This document shows positions 14,345 to 21,524 of a stretch of DNA of 21,732 nt, piece after piece. The DNA comes from JBEKVE01 sp049514335. GTDB taxonomy: Bacteria; Actinomycetota; Acidimicrobiia; Acidimicrobiales; UBA8190. Position numbers and translations under genes: made by a program. The notes beneath the pieces were generated by a model. That model searched no databases, was not told where the DNA came from, and was given only the letters and a program-made list of their open reading frames with translations. Numbering within the stretch: the stretch's first letter is position 1; each line of letters opens with the position of its first letter. The stretch covers positions 1-21,732 of the forward strand of contig JBEKVE010000032.1 in NCBI GenBank assembly GCA_049514335.1. The letters are read 5' to 3'.

Positions 14345-16417
14345 CTATGGACGTTTGTGATGCGCGTCTGCTGTGCGGGGCGACGAGTGCAGAGGGAGCC
14401 GCGCACCCAAGACACCGATCGCCGGCCCCACCACCGACCCGGCCAGACTGGTGACCCGGACCACGCCGCCCTTGGACGAGGCGGGCACGGTGACACTCAC
14501 CGAGGCGGGTGCGGTCTTGATGATGGTGGCCGCGACCCCGCCGATGGTCACCCCCGTGATCTCGGAGAGGTTCCCTCCCTTGATGGTGAGCTTCTTGCCC
14601 GGCTTGGCCGCGGCGGGGCTGTAGCTGGCGATCGACGGGGTCTCGCCGCCGATGTGGAAGCGGGGGTCGCCGGCGGGGAGCTCCAACGTGGCCACGACGC
14701 TGCCGGCCACCTCGTTCACCGACTGGTAGCACGCGTGCGTGAAGGTCTTGCCGTGGCACTTCGGTAGCAAGGCGGCGGGTGGGGGCAGTGCCTGCACCGG
14801 CTCGTAGCAGATGACCACACCCTTCTTGGAGGGGAGACTCTTGACGGTGTCGGTGACGACCACGTCGGTGCCGGCTTTGAGGCCGGTGTCGGTGAGCGTG
14901 GCCACGGGAGCCAGGTAGCTGAAGCCCTGGCACGCCAGGACCTGGGGAGCGACCGAGAGGTTGATGGAGGCCGTTGCGCCCGAGGTCTTCGTGCCCGTCA
15001 CCGCCACAGTCTGCGAAGAGACGGTCGTCGTGGCCGTGCAACCCGTCGCACCTGTGGTGCACGGCGTGATGAGCGAGCCCGCGCTGTCATAGGCACCGAT
15101 GTCACAGGGGTTCTTGCGTGGATACCCGCGCTGGTCGGTGGCGGGACACTGAGAGGGGTTGCCCACATGCCCGATGGCGGCGCTGCCGGGATCCAGGGCG
15201 ATGGTCTGCGTGGGTCCGCCGTTGTCCTGAAGGCCCGAGGCGTCCAGGCCTGCCGGCGTGCTGGAGAGGTCGCCGGTACCTCCGAGCGAGCATGAGGCGT
15301 CGTCGGCGAGGTTGTATCCGTCGTCGCTGATGGTGCCGATCCCATTACATTCGCCGCCCGAGGCGGCGCTGCCGGAGAGGATCGTGGCCCCGATGGTCGT
15401 GGTCCCCCCGGGGAAGGTGTAGATCCCGCCACCGCCCTGGATCCCGGTCGCCACGTTTCCTGCCACGGTGCTGTTGGTGATAGTCGCCGCATCGACATTG
15501 AAGACCCCTCCCCCGTACCCCGCGGAGTTGTCTGCCACCGTGCTGTTTGAAAGGCCCAGTGTCGCCATGTAGGCCGGCTCGAACCCGGATTGGTTGACGA
15601 TCCCGCCGCCGGGGTCCGAATTGGGGATGTCGTTGTTCGAGATCGTGCTCCCGGTGATGGTCATGGCGCCTTGGTTCGAGATCCCCCCACCGGTGTTGTC
15701 AGACACCGTGCTGTCGGTGATGGTCACGGTGCCGGACAGGGACCCGGAACGAATGCTCTCGATACCGCCGGTGCCTGACGATGCCGTGTTGCCCGAGATG
15801 GTGCTGTCGGTGATGGTCAAGGTCGAAGTGAAGATGGTCACGATACCGGCACCGTCAGATGTGCCCGTGTTGTCTGCCACCGTGCTGTTGGTGAGCGTGA
15901 CCGTCCCGTCGCTGTAGATGCCACCACCTTCGAACGCGGTGTTGTTCGACAGTGTGCTGTTCGACACCGTGAGCGTCCCACTGTTGTTGATGGCCCCGCC
16001 GTCACTGCCGGTGGAACCGTCCTGCAGCGTCAAACCGGAGATCGTCGCGGTGACGCCGGAGTTGACGGAGAAGATGCCCACCGCATTGTTTCCACTCACC
16101 GCCAGCGCGCCTGACCCTGGCCCCGTGATGGTGAGGTCCTGCGAGATGGTGATCGTCGACGCCAGTGTGATCGTGGAGCAGGGCGGAGAGAGTGCGAAGG
16201 TGACCGTGTCACCGGGATTGGCGGCGGCCACTTCGTACGGAAGCGATCCGGGCACCGAGGGGGAGCCCGAGCAATTGGTGACCACATCCGGGTTGGCCGA
16301 CGCCACCGTGGCCGGGAGCACGGCCACCGACATGGCCGTGAGACCCGCGATGAGACCGACGACGGTCAGCTGCCGGCGCCGAGGCGTCCGGACTCTTGAA
16401 GCAGGCGCCACCCGCAT
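14345..16417 (-). CDS. Secreted right-handed beta-helix protein with a TIG/IPT-like C-terminal domain
   Basis: 690 residues. A signal peptide is clear: basic 'RTPRRR', hydrophobic residues 17-36 and a likely cleavage after 'ASA' at 41. Residues about 90-345 are short repeats of the form 'TITDSTISGNTASS' or 'LTNSTVADNTG', the ladder typical of parallel beta-helix (polymorphic outer-membrane/pectin-lyase-like) proteins. Residues about 356-445 resemble a choice-of-anchor Q domain, with 'NGGPTQTIAL' and 'ATDQRGYPRKNPCDIGAYD'. Residues about 590-660 ('SYSPAAAKPGKKLTIKGGNL', 'GVTIGGVAATII') look like a TIG/IPT immunoglobulin-like domain. There is no LPXTG motif or terminal membrane helix. A binding or degradative role at the cell surface is possible, but no catalytic residues are recognised. 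ATG 16417 follows an AGGGAGAGG purine site. Confidence 0.85.
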   Translation of the reverse strand: MRVAPASRVRTPRRRQLTVVGLIAGLTAMSVAVLPATVASANPDVVTNCSGSPSVPGSLPYEVAAANPGDTVTFALSPPCSTITLASTITISQDLTITGPGSGALAVSGNNAVGIFSVNSGVTATISGLTLQDGSTGSDGGAINNSGTLTVSNSTLSNNTAFEGGGIYSDGTVTLTNSTVADNTGTSDGAGIVTIFTSTLTITDSTISGNTASSGTGGIESIRSGSLSGTVTITDSTVSDNTGGGISNQGAMTITGSTISNNDIPNSDPGGGIVNQSGFEPAYMATLGLSNSTVADNSAGYGGGVFNVDAATITNSTVAGNVATGIQGGGGIYTFPGGTTTIGATILSGSAASGGECNGIGTISDDGYNLADDASCSLGGTGDLSSTPAGLDASGLQDNGGPTQTIALDPGSAAIGHVGNPSQCPATDQRGYPRKNPCDIGAYDSAGSLITPCTTGATGCTATTTVSSQTVAVTGTKTSGATASINLSVAPQVLACQGFSYLAPVATLTDTGLKAGTDVVVTDTVKSLPSKKGVVICYEPVQALPPPAALLPKCHGKTFTHACYQSVNEVAGSVVATLELPAGDPRFHIGGETPSIASYSPAAAKPGKKLTIKGGNLSEITGVTIGGVAATIIKTAPASVSVTVPASSKGGVVRVTSLAGSVVGPAIGVLGARLPLHSSPRTADAHHKRP

Positions 16418-16485
16418 GGCCTCTCCCTATGATCCGCTTCCCCGCCGAGGAGAGCGGGCCTGAACATAGAGGATTCGGGCCCAGC

Positions 16486-16511
16486 CGGCATCCCCGATTT
16501 TGGGGGTGCCG
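16486..16511 (-). terminator. Ten-bp hairpin between the crotonase and beta-helix genes
   Basis: Bases 16486-16495 pair with 16502-16511 (one G-T pair) around the loop GATTTT. The hairpin lies about 110 bases after the crotonase stop and 69 bases before the beta-helix start, on the strand both use. It may end the upstream operon or sit in the beta-helix leader. The rest of the 16418-16621 gap holds no convincing gene; TATGTT (minus strand, about 16464-16469) is a possible -10 element. Confidence 0.45.
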
Positions 16512-16621
16512 ATCCGGGGAGACCCCGACCGTTCGCCGTCAGCGAGCGCCCGGCGGTCCTTGCTCGCCGACCTTGGTTCGAATCCGGCGGCCCTCGCCTG
16601 CGAGGCCACCGGGTACATGTG

Positions 16622-17320
16622 TCAGGCGAGCGTGCGGAGGAACTCCTCGTCCTCCTCGATCGCTTCACGGATCGCTGTCAGCGCTTGGGCCCTGGTACGG
16701 AGCTTCGTGGCACCGTGGGCGGACATGTTGAGGGTGGAGAGCGCGCGGGCTGTCTCCTCGGTGGTGGCGCCCAACTCCGCCTCGCCCACTACCTGATCCA
16801 GAAAGCCCGCTGCCACAGCGCCGTCAGGGTCGTACATCTCGGCGTTGATGACCGAACGGTTGAAGTGCGCGGTGTTGAGCCGAGCCCGGCAGATCTCGAT
16901 GGCGGCCAACGGCATGGTCAGCCCGATCGCCACCTCGTTGGCCCCGATGCGGTACGCCCCGGCTGCACCGATCCGGTAGTCCGCCGACGCCAGGATGAAC
17001 GACGCCATGGCAATGGCGTGCCCCGTGCAGGCCACGACGACAGGGGTCGGGAAGGTGAGGAGCCGGACAGCGAGGGCAAAGCCGTCGTGCAACATGTCGT
17101 ACGCACCCGATCCGCCGCCGCGCAGGACACGGAGGTCGAATCCCGCCGAGAAGATCCCCTTGCGGCCGGTCAGCACGACGGTCGACCCGTCCGCTTCGGC
17201 CACGTCGAGCGCGGCGTTCAGCTCGGCCAGCATCTCGAGCGACAGGGCGTTGACCTTGCCGTCGTCCATCGTGACCGTACAGACGGCATCGTCTCGTTCG
17301 GAGCGGACGAGTGCACCCAT
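16622..17320 (-). CDS. Enoyl-CoA hydratase/isomerase (crotonase) family protein
   Basis: 232 residues, slightly short for the family (about 255). The crotonase fold stabilises an acyl-CoA enolate through two backbone NH groups: the first lies in 'FSAGFDLRVL' (57-66) and the second in 'CTGHAIAMASFILASADYRI' (98-117), where the common GG pair is replaced by MA. 'GANEVAIGLTMP' (127-138) follows, with E129 a candidate acid/base residue. 'DGKVNAL' near the N-terminus is also typical. The reaction (hydratase, isomerase or thioesterase) cannot be decided. ATG 17320 was chosen; a TTG two codons upstream is the alternative, and no clear ribosome site is present. It lies 45 bases after the MDMPI-like gene on the same strand, so the two are probably co-transcribed. 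Confidence 0.85.
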   Translation of the reverse strand: MGALVRSERDDAVCTVTMDDGKVNALSLEMLAELNAALDVAEADGSTVVLTGRKGIFSAGFDLRVLRGGGSGAYDMLHDGFALAVRLLTFPTPVVVACTGHAIAMASFILASADYRIGAAGAYRIGANEVAIGLTMPLAAIEICRARLNTAHFNRSVINAEMYDPDGAVAAGFLDQVVGEAELGATTEETARALSTLNMSAHGATKLRTRAQALTAIREAIEEDEEFLRTLA

Positions 17321-17365
17321 GCTCAATGACCCGGTGGGATCGACGGCCTCTGCACCGGAGCGACC

Positions 17366-18034
17366 CTAGCGGTAGATGTTCACGGACTCGTCGAGGCCGA
17401 ATGACCCGGGATCGCCACGACCGGTGGACGCCAGCACGAACGCATAGGCGTCGCCGGTGACGACGCTGCCGCCACCACCGGAGACCGGGAACGTCTCGAA
17501 CCCCTCCATGGAGAGATCGGCCGGACCCCAACCCTGATCGGAGAGGATGCGGGAGATGTGCGACAGCGACGGCCACAGTCCGTCCTGTGCCTTCGGCCTG
17601 GGCAGGTCGAGAGCCGAACGCATGTCGTCGGCGTGCAGGTAGGTGTCGAACCACAGCGACTCGATCCCGAAGCCGAGGGTCCCGCCGATGCCGCCGGGGG
17701 CAGGGGCGTCCCAGACGGCGTCGTCGAAACTTGACGCCAGATCGCCCGCCAATTTCGTGCTCGATTCGAGCTCCTCGGCGAGCTCGGTCGTCGTCCGGCC
17801 TCTGTGGTCCTCCACCTGGCGCCCGGTGACCTCCGGTGTGCCGAGGCCCTCGAGCCGGAGGTTCACCACATCCGTCAGCTGGCCCACCACGTGGGCGGCC
17901 ACGTCGGCGACGCGCCAGCCTTGGCAACGGCTGGGGGCATTCCACTGATCGTCGGAGAGCTCCCTGACGAGCCCGGCGAAGGACTCGTACTCGGCCAGCA
18001 TCCCCGGGACCACGACTGCACGGGCCAGTGTCAC
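17366..18034 (-). CDS. Mycothiol-dependent maleylpyruvate isomerase-like (MDMPI_N/DinB-fold) protein
   Basis: 222 residues. The sequence has the four-helix DinB/MDMPI plan: 'EYESFAGLVRELSDDQWNAPSRCQGWRVADVAAHVVGQL' spans roughly residues 15-53, with the histidine of 'AAHVVG' a likely metal ligand. A second histidine occurs in 'DTYLHADDMRSAL'. In the family a metal bound by three histidines or acids activates mycothiol or another thiol for transfer or isomerisation, and most actinobacterial members have unknown substrates. GTG 18034 was chosen because AGGAGG lies four bases upstream; an in-frame ATG at 18051 would put that site inside the gene. It is divergent from the TetR gene and upstream of the crotonase gene, so all three may form one regulated unit. 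Confidence 0.75.
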   Translation of the reverse strand: MTLARAVVVPGMLAEYESFAGLVRELSDDQWNAPSRCQGWRVADVAAHVVGQLTDVVNLRLEGLGTPEVTGRQVEDHRGRTTTELAEELESSTKLAGDLASSFDDAVWDAPAPGGIGGTLGFGIESLWFDTYLHADDMRSALDLPRPKAQDGLWPSLSHISRILSDQGWGPADLSMEGFETFPVSGGGGSVVTGDAYAFVLASTGRGDPGSFGLDESVNIYR

Positions 18035-18071
18035 TACGCCTCCTCTCGGCATACCTAACATGCATGCCGGC

Positions 18072-18101
18072 TGCACGTATAGTAGATACAGGTGTCGTGC
18101 A
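18072..18101. promoter_or_regulatory. TetR promoter with candidate operator
   Basis: TATAGT (18078-18083) is a good -10 element ending eight bases before the GTG at 18092. It is overlapped by GTAT-AGTAG-ATAC (18077-18089). Flanking arms TGCACG (18072-18077) and CGTGCA (18096-18101) form another perfect inverted repeat. Either could be the site through which the TetR protein controls itself and the divergent operon. Confidence 0.5.
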
Positions 18102-18730
18102 TGGTCAAGAGCAATTCCGGCGGGAGACGCACACAGGCTGAACGATCAGAGACCACGCGCGCCGCGCTGCTGGACGCGGGCCGTCAGCTCTTCTCTACGA
18201 AGGGGTACTCCCACTCCGGGCGCGAGGAGATCGTGTCCTTGGCCGGAGTCACGCGCGGCGCGCTGCAGCACCACTTCGGCGACAAGCAGTCGCTCTTCCT
18301 CGCCGTGTACGAGGCCACAGAGCAAGAGGTCGTGGCCACGGTGGCGACAGCCGCCATGGCCGGCGGTGACGATCCCGTGGAGCAGCTCCGAGCAGGATGC
18401 CAGGCCTATCTCGATGCGGTGCTCGATCCGACCGTCCAGCGTGTCTGCGCCATCGACGGGCCGGCGGTGCTGCCGCTCGACGTGCGACAGGACATCACCG
18501 ATCGCTACGCCCTCGGCCTCGTGCGCGAGGCCGTGCGGGCGGCGGTGACGAAAGGGGCGATCGACCCGACGCCGGTCGAGCCCCTCACTCGCATGCTTCT
18601 TGCCGGCGTCATGGCGGCTGCCCAGTACGTGGCGACGTCCGATGACCCGACCACCGCCCGCAGAGAAGCGGGGCAGACCGTGGACCTGCTGCTCGGTCAT
18701 CTGAAGCGCGAAGCGCCCGACCGGGCCTGA
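18092..18730 (+). CDS. TetR-family transcriptional regulator
   Basis: 212 residues. The N-terminal DNA-binding domain is typical of TetR: 'RSETTRAALLDAGRQLFSTKGY', then the helix-turn-helix 'REEIVSLAGVTRGALQHHFGDKQSLFLAVYE' within residues about 18-75. The C-terminal ligand-binding domain is variable, as in all members, so the inducer is not predictable. The start is either GTG 18092, eight bases after the TATAGT element (leaderless), or ATG 18101. The gene is divergent from the MDMPI-like and crotonase genes with 57 bases between starts, which makes these the probable targets. Confidence 0.92.
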   Translation: MSCMVKSNSGGRRTQAERSETTRAALLDAGRQLFSTKGYSHSGREEIVSLAGVTRGALQHHFGDKQSLFLAVYEATEQEVVATVATAAMAGGDDPVEQLRAGCQAYLDAVLDPTVQRVCAIDGPAVLPLDVRQDITDRYALGLVREAVRAAVTKGAIDPTPVEPLTRMLLAGVMAAAQYVATSDDPTTARREAGQTVDLLLGHLKREAPDRA

Positions 18731-18804
18731 GGGACCGAAGCCGACCTGGGTGCCGCGGACGTTGCGCCTCTTCGCTCTGGCCCGCTCACGTCCCCGCCGA
18801 AGGT

Positions 18805-18824
18805 GGCGCCGGACCCGGGGCGCC
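18805..18824. terminator. Possible two-way terminator between the TetR and permease genes
   Basis: GGCGCC (18805-18810) and GGCGCC (18819-18824) can pair around the loop GGACCCGG in the 134-base gap between these convergent genes. The stem is only six bp and the region is very GC-rich. Confidence 0.35.
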
Positions 18825-18864
18825 CGCCCACCCAGGGGAGGCGACCCGGGCCCGGTGGTCCTGA

Positions 18865-20412
18865 TCAGCCGGCCGGGGCCGGCACGGCGCTTTCCACCGG
18901 GGCCATGACCGCCACCACGGCGGGCTCCGGCTGGGCCGGCACCCCGACCCCCTCGAGGGCACGGTCGACCTCGGGGGTGTGCTTGTCGGGCGAGAGCATG
19001 GAGGCCTCGAGGTCCATCTCGATCTCGGCGAACAGACCCCGGTTGCGGCGGCTCACCACCCACAGCCAGCCCGATCCCGCCAGCATGTAGGCCAGGAAGA
19101 TGTAGGGGAAGACGTCGACCGGGAACGGCGGCACCGGGTAGAAGCTCCCGATGAGCGGGACCATGAGCAACAAGCACGCCATCGATGCCACCACGACGTG
19201 GCGGGCCTGCAGCTCCCGCAGCTTCTTCAGGTACACGGGGGCGGCCACCGAGATGAGGAAGTAGGCCGTCAGGAAGCCGAAGGCGGCCAGGGTCCCGGCG
19301 TCGCCGAACGTGGTGAGCGGGTTCGTGAAGATCTCGAGCACCATGGGGATGGCCAGGATGACGGCGATGTAGGCAGTGATGGCGACGTGCGGCGTCTGGT
19401 TCTCCTTGTGGGCCCGGCCCAGATGCGACGGGAACACCATGTGCTGCGCCATGGGGTAGATGATCCGCGATCCGGCGTTCAGGCACGACAGGGTGAGCGA
19501 GAAGAAGCTCACCATCGCTCCGAGCGCCACGGGGACCTTGAAGAAGCTCACGCCGTAGATCTTGGAGATGACGGTCAGTGGCAGTGCGATGTTGTTGAGC
19601 GACACGCCGTAGTGGCGGGTGGCGAACACCTCGACGTAGCTCATGAACACCATGAACGCCCCCGTGACGAGGAGGCTCACGACGACGGCCCGAGGCACGC
19701 TCTTGAGCGGATTCTTCGCCTCACCGCCGAGGGTGGTGGCGCTCTCGAAGCCCACCAGCGAGAAGATGCAGATGACAACAGCCAGGCTGAGGCCGTGGAA
19801 GGTCATGCCTTTCGCTTTCACGATGGTGGTGTCGATGATGAGGCCGTGCTTGAACAACACCACGGCGGCCAGGGCCAGGATGCATGCCACCGACACGCAC
19901 TCGAACACCAGGGTCAACAGCGACGACACGTGGATGTCCTTGTAGGCGATGAACCAGCACACCCCGGCGCTGAGCACGAAGAAGATCACGGGCGGGACGT
20001 TGGTGTGCACGCCGATGCCCGACAGGAACTGTTGGGCGAAGATGGCGAAACCCGTCAGGCCGGCCACACCGATGAAGAGATAGGCCCAGATGAGGCTCCA
20101 CCCCGACGTCACGCCGGCCTTGGGCCCGAGCCCCCGGCCCGTGTAGCCGTACATCGATCCGGCCAGTGCCGAGCGCTTGGCGAACTGGTTGAGACACCCG
20201 ACGACGAAGAGGAGCATGACGGTGCCGAAGGCGTAGGCGAGCCAGGTGCCGTTCCCGGCGTCACCGAAGCACAGGGCGATGATCAGCACCGCTGTCATGG
20301 TGGGCGAGATCACGGCGATGGACTGGGCGAGCACGGTGGGAAAACCCAGCGCGTTCTTGCGGAGTCCCGGTCCACCCGAACTGGATGGCGTTCGAAGAGC
20401 AGTTGTCTCCAT
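18865..20412 (-). CDS. APC-superfamily amino acid/polyamine permease
   Basis: 515 residues with about twelve hydrophobic segments between residues 25 and 450, the layout of APC secondary transporters. Conserved features include 'GFPTVLAQSIAVISPT' in TM1, the glycine-rich 'AGSMYGYTGRGLGPKAG' (84-100) after TM2, and 'SLVGFESATTLGGEAKNP' (218-235) in and after TM6. The last 65 residues are hydrophilic, acidic and then Ala/Pro-rich, probably cytosolic. The substrate is not readable; amino acid or amine uptake is the family role. ATG 20412 follows AGAGGAC at about nine bases. Upstream, a 370-base gap separates it from the M24 gene on the same strand. Confidence 0.9.
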   Translation of the reverse strand: METTALRTPSSSGGPGLRKNALGFPTVLAQSIAVISPTMTAVLIIALCFGDAGNGTWLAYAFGTVMLLFVVGCLNQFAKRSALAGSMYGYTGRGLGPKAGVTSGWSLIWAYLFIGVAGLTGFAIFAQQFLSGIGVHTNVPPVIFFVLSAGVCWFIAYKDIHVSSLLTLVFECVSVACILALAAVVLFKHGLIIDTTIVKAKGMTFHGLSLAVVICIFSLVGFESATTLGGEAKNPLKSVPRAVVVSLLVTGAFMVFMSYVEVFATRHYGVSLNNIALPLTVISKIYGVSFFKVPVALGAMVSFFSLTLSCLNAGSRIIYPMAQHMVFPSHLGRAHKENQTPHVAITAYIAVILAIPMVLEIFTNPLTTFGDAGTLAAFGFLTAYFLISVAAPVYLKKLRELQARHVVVASMACLLLMVPLIGSFYPVPPFPVDVFPYIFLAYMLAGSGWLWVVSRRNRGLFAEIEMDLEASMLSPDKHTPEVDRALEGVGVPAQPEPAVVAVMAPVESAVPAPAG

Positions 20413-20642
20413 GGCGCTCGCGTCCTCTCTTTTCGATGATGGCTCGATGCGAGTTCCCTCTACCGACCAATCTCAACGAGCGTGATTTCGAAAACAAGAG
20501 CTGCCGTGTTAAGGGCTGTGAAGTCCTCATATCGGGTGTGTTTCCGACCGGTCCCGCCGTGTACGGACCACAGTTGTGGCGCCCCCGCGCCGCCACGGCG
20601 ACGCGCCGTTGCGTGCGTGCGGTGACGGTTCGCGATGCGCTT

Positions 20643-20659
20643 CGCCGCCGATGGCGGCG
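20643..20659. repeat. Inverted repeat, 7-bp stem
   Basis: CGCCGCC, loop GAT, GGCGGCG: a perfect stem within the non-coding stretch. Its role is unknown. Confidence 0.5.
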
Positions 20660-20676
20660 CGCTCCCATGCCGGATC

Positions 20677-20706
20677 CGGGTCAGACTCCTCGACGGCGCT
20701 GACCCG
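20677..20706. repeat. Inverted repeat, 8-bp arms
   Basis: CGGGTCAG (20677-20684) and CTGACCCG (20699-20706) are perfect arms around a 14-base loop. It could be an operator or an RNA hairpin in the permease leader or M24 trailer. Confidence 0.5.
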
Positions 20707-20756
20707 TCAAGAGGCGGGCAGGCGGGCGCCGCGGCTGGGGCACCGCCTGTCGTTTC

Positions 20757-20782
20757 GACGCGCCCCGCCAACGGGGCGCGTC
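20757..20782 (-). terminator. Strong terminator hairpin of the M24 gene
   Basis: GACGCGCCCCG (20757-20767), loop CCAA and CGGGGCGCGTC (20772-20782) form a perfect 11-bp stem that begins one base after the M24 stop codon. The minus strand continues with GAAACGACAGG, so there is no T-tract. Confidence 0.75.
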
Positions 20783-20783
20783 G

Positions 20784-21491
20784 TCAGGGGGCGAAGACGC
20801 CTTCGGGGAAGGACTGGTCCTCGAGCAACAGATCCTCGTAGAAGGCGCCGAACGTCCCGTCGGGGTGGGCGATGGCGATCTCGAGAACCCACAGGTTCGG
20901 GTTGGGGCGGAACGGCACGTCGGCGAGCCCACCGTCGTAGTGGGCGGAATGCGGAAAGTCCGACAAACGGTGTCCCGACAGGTCGAAATTCAGCTTCCAT
21001 CCCAGATCGGCGGCCGCCTTCTCTGCGTACCCGTACAGATCCTGGCCTGTGAGCTGCTGGTCGAACCACACACCCCGGACGTCGTCCCAGATGGCTCGGG
21101 CGTCTCGCTTGGCCCGGTGATGGTCGGGGTTGTCCCCGAGGACGAACGTGTCGCCGGCGTCGCCCTCGGTGTCGCGGAAGATCGGACCGATGTCGACGAA
21201 GAAGATGTCGTCGTCCTGCAACACCACACCCGGCTCCGACCGCTCCATGAAGTCCTTCGTGGTGTTGGGCCCGCACCGCACGATGATGTGGTGCCAGCCC
21301 CGCCGCATTCCGAGCGACGTGAGGATGGTGCGGGCGACGTCCTTCGCCTCCTCCTCCTTCATGCCCACCTTGACGCGATCGGCGATCATGTGGACGGCGC
21401 GGCGCGTGCGCGCCCGCACGTACAGGAGCTCATTGAGCGAGAACCGCTCACCTGTCGCCTCGAGTGCCTGCATGTCCGTCACCGATGTCAT
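20784..21491 (-). CDS. Compact M24-family metallopeptidase-fold protein (aminopeptidase P/methionyl aminopeptidase-like)
   Basis: 235 residues, containing only the pita-bread catalytic domain; aminopeptidase P, prolidase and creatinase relatives carry an extra N-terminal domain. The five metal ligands of the fold can be placed: D100 and D111 in 'FFVDIGPIFRDTEGDAGDTF', H174 in 'LSGHRLSDFPH', E204 in 'WVLEIAI' and E219 in 'AFYEDLLL'. H67/H68 in 'GWHHIIVRCG' corresponds to the substrate-side histidine. The substrate could be a dipeptide or a small amide; a housekeeping methionine aminopeptidase is less likely given the cupin and permease neighbours. ATG 21491 is preceded by AGGAGG at seven bases. 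It lies 33 bases after the cupin gene on the same strand, so the two are probably co-transcribed. Confidence 0.85.
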   Translation of the reverse strand: MTSVTDMQALEATGERFSLNELLYVRARTRRAVHMIADRVKVGMKEEEAKDVARTILTSLGMRRGWHHIIVRCGPNTTKDFMERSEPGVVLQDDDIFFVDIGPIFRDTEGDAGDTFVLGDNPDHHRAKRDARAIWDDVRGVWFDQQLTGQDLYGYAEKAAADLGWKLNFDLSGHRLSDFPHSAHYDGGLADVPFRPNPNLWVLEIAIAHPDGTFGAFYEDLLLEDQSFPEGVFAP

Positions 21492-21524
21492 GTCATGTCC
21501 TCCTGGCGGGTCCTCGGGTGTCGC

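Larger units (their letters stand above)
20413..20783. other. Non-coding, hairpin-rich stretch between the permease and M24 genes
   Basis: No convincing gene is seen here. The part next to the permease (about 20440-20550) is less GC-rich than its surroundings and probably holds the permease promoter and leader, but no clear -35/-10 pair stands out. CCACA-GT-TGTGG (20568-20579) is a small inverted repeat. Three stronger hairpins follow towards the M24 gene, at 20643-20659, 20677-20706 and 20757-20782. Confidence 0.6.

Noticed and set aside
16560..16620. A T-loop-like GGTTCGAATCC suggesting a tRNA or tRNA remnant
   Set aside because: The flanking bases form only a weak T-stem (two G-C and two G-T pairs plus a mismatch), and no matching 5' acceptor arm, D-arm or anticodon arm is found upstream. 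Probably chance or a very decayed remnant.
18979..20439. A long open frame on the plus strand (486 codons) opposite the permease
   Set aside because: It is His/Gly/Asp/Arg-rich, without domains, and mirrors the codon structure of the permease gene; a typical antisense shadow in GC-rich DNA.
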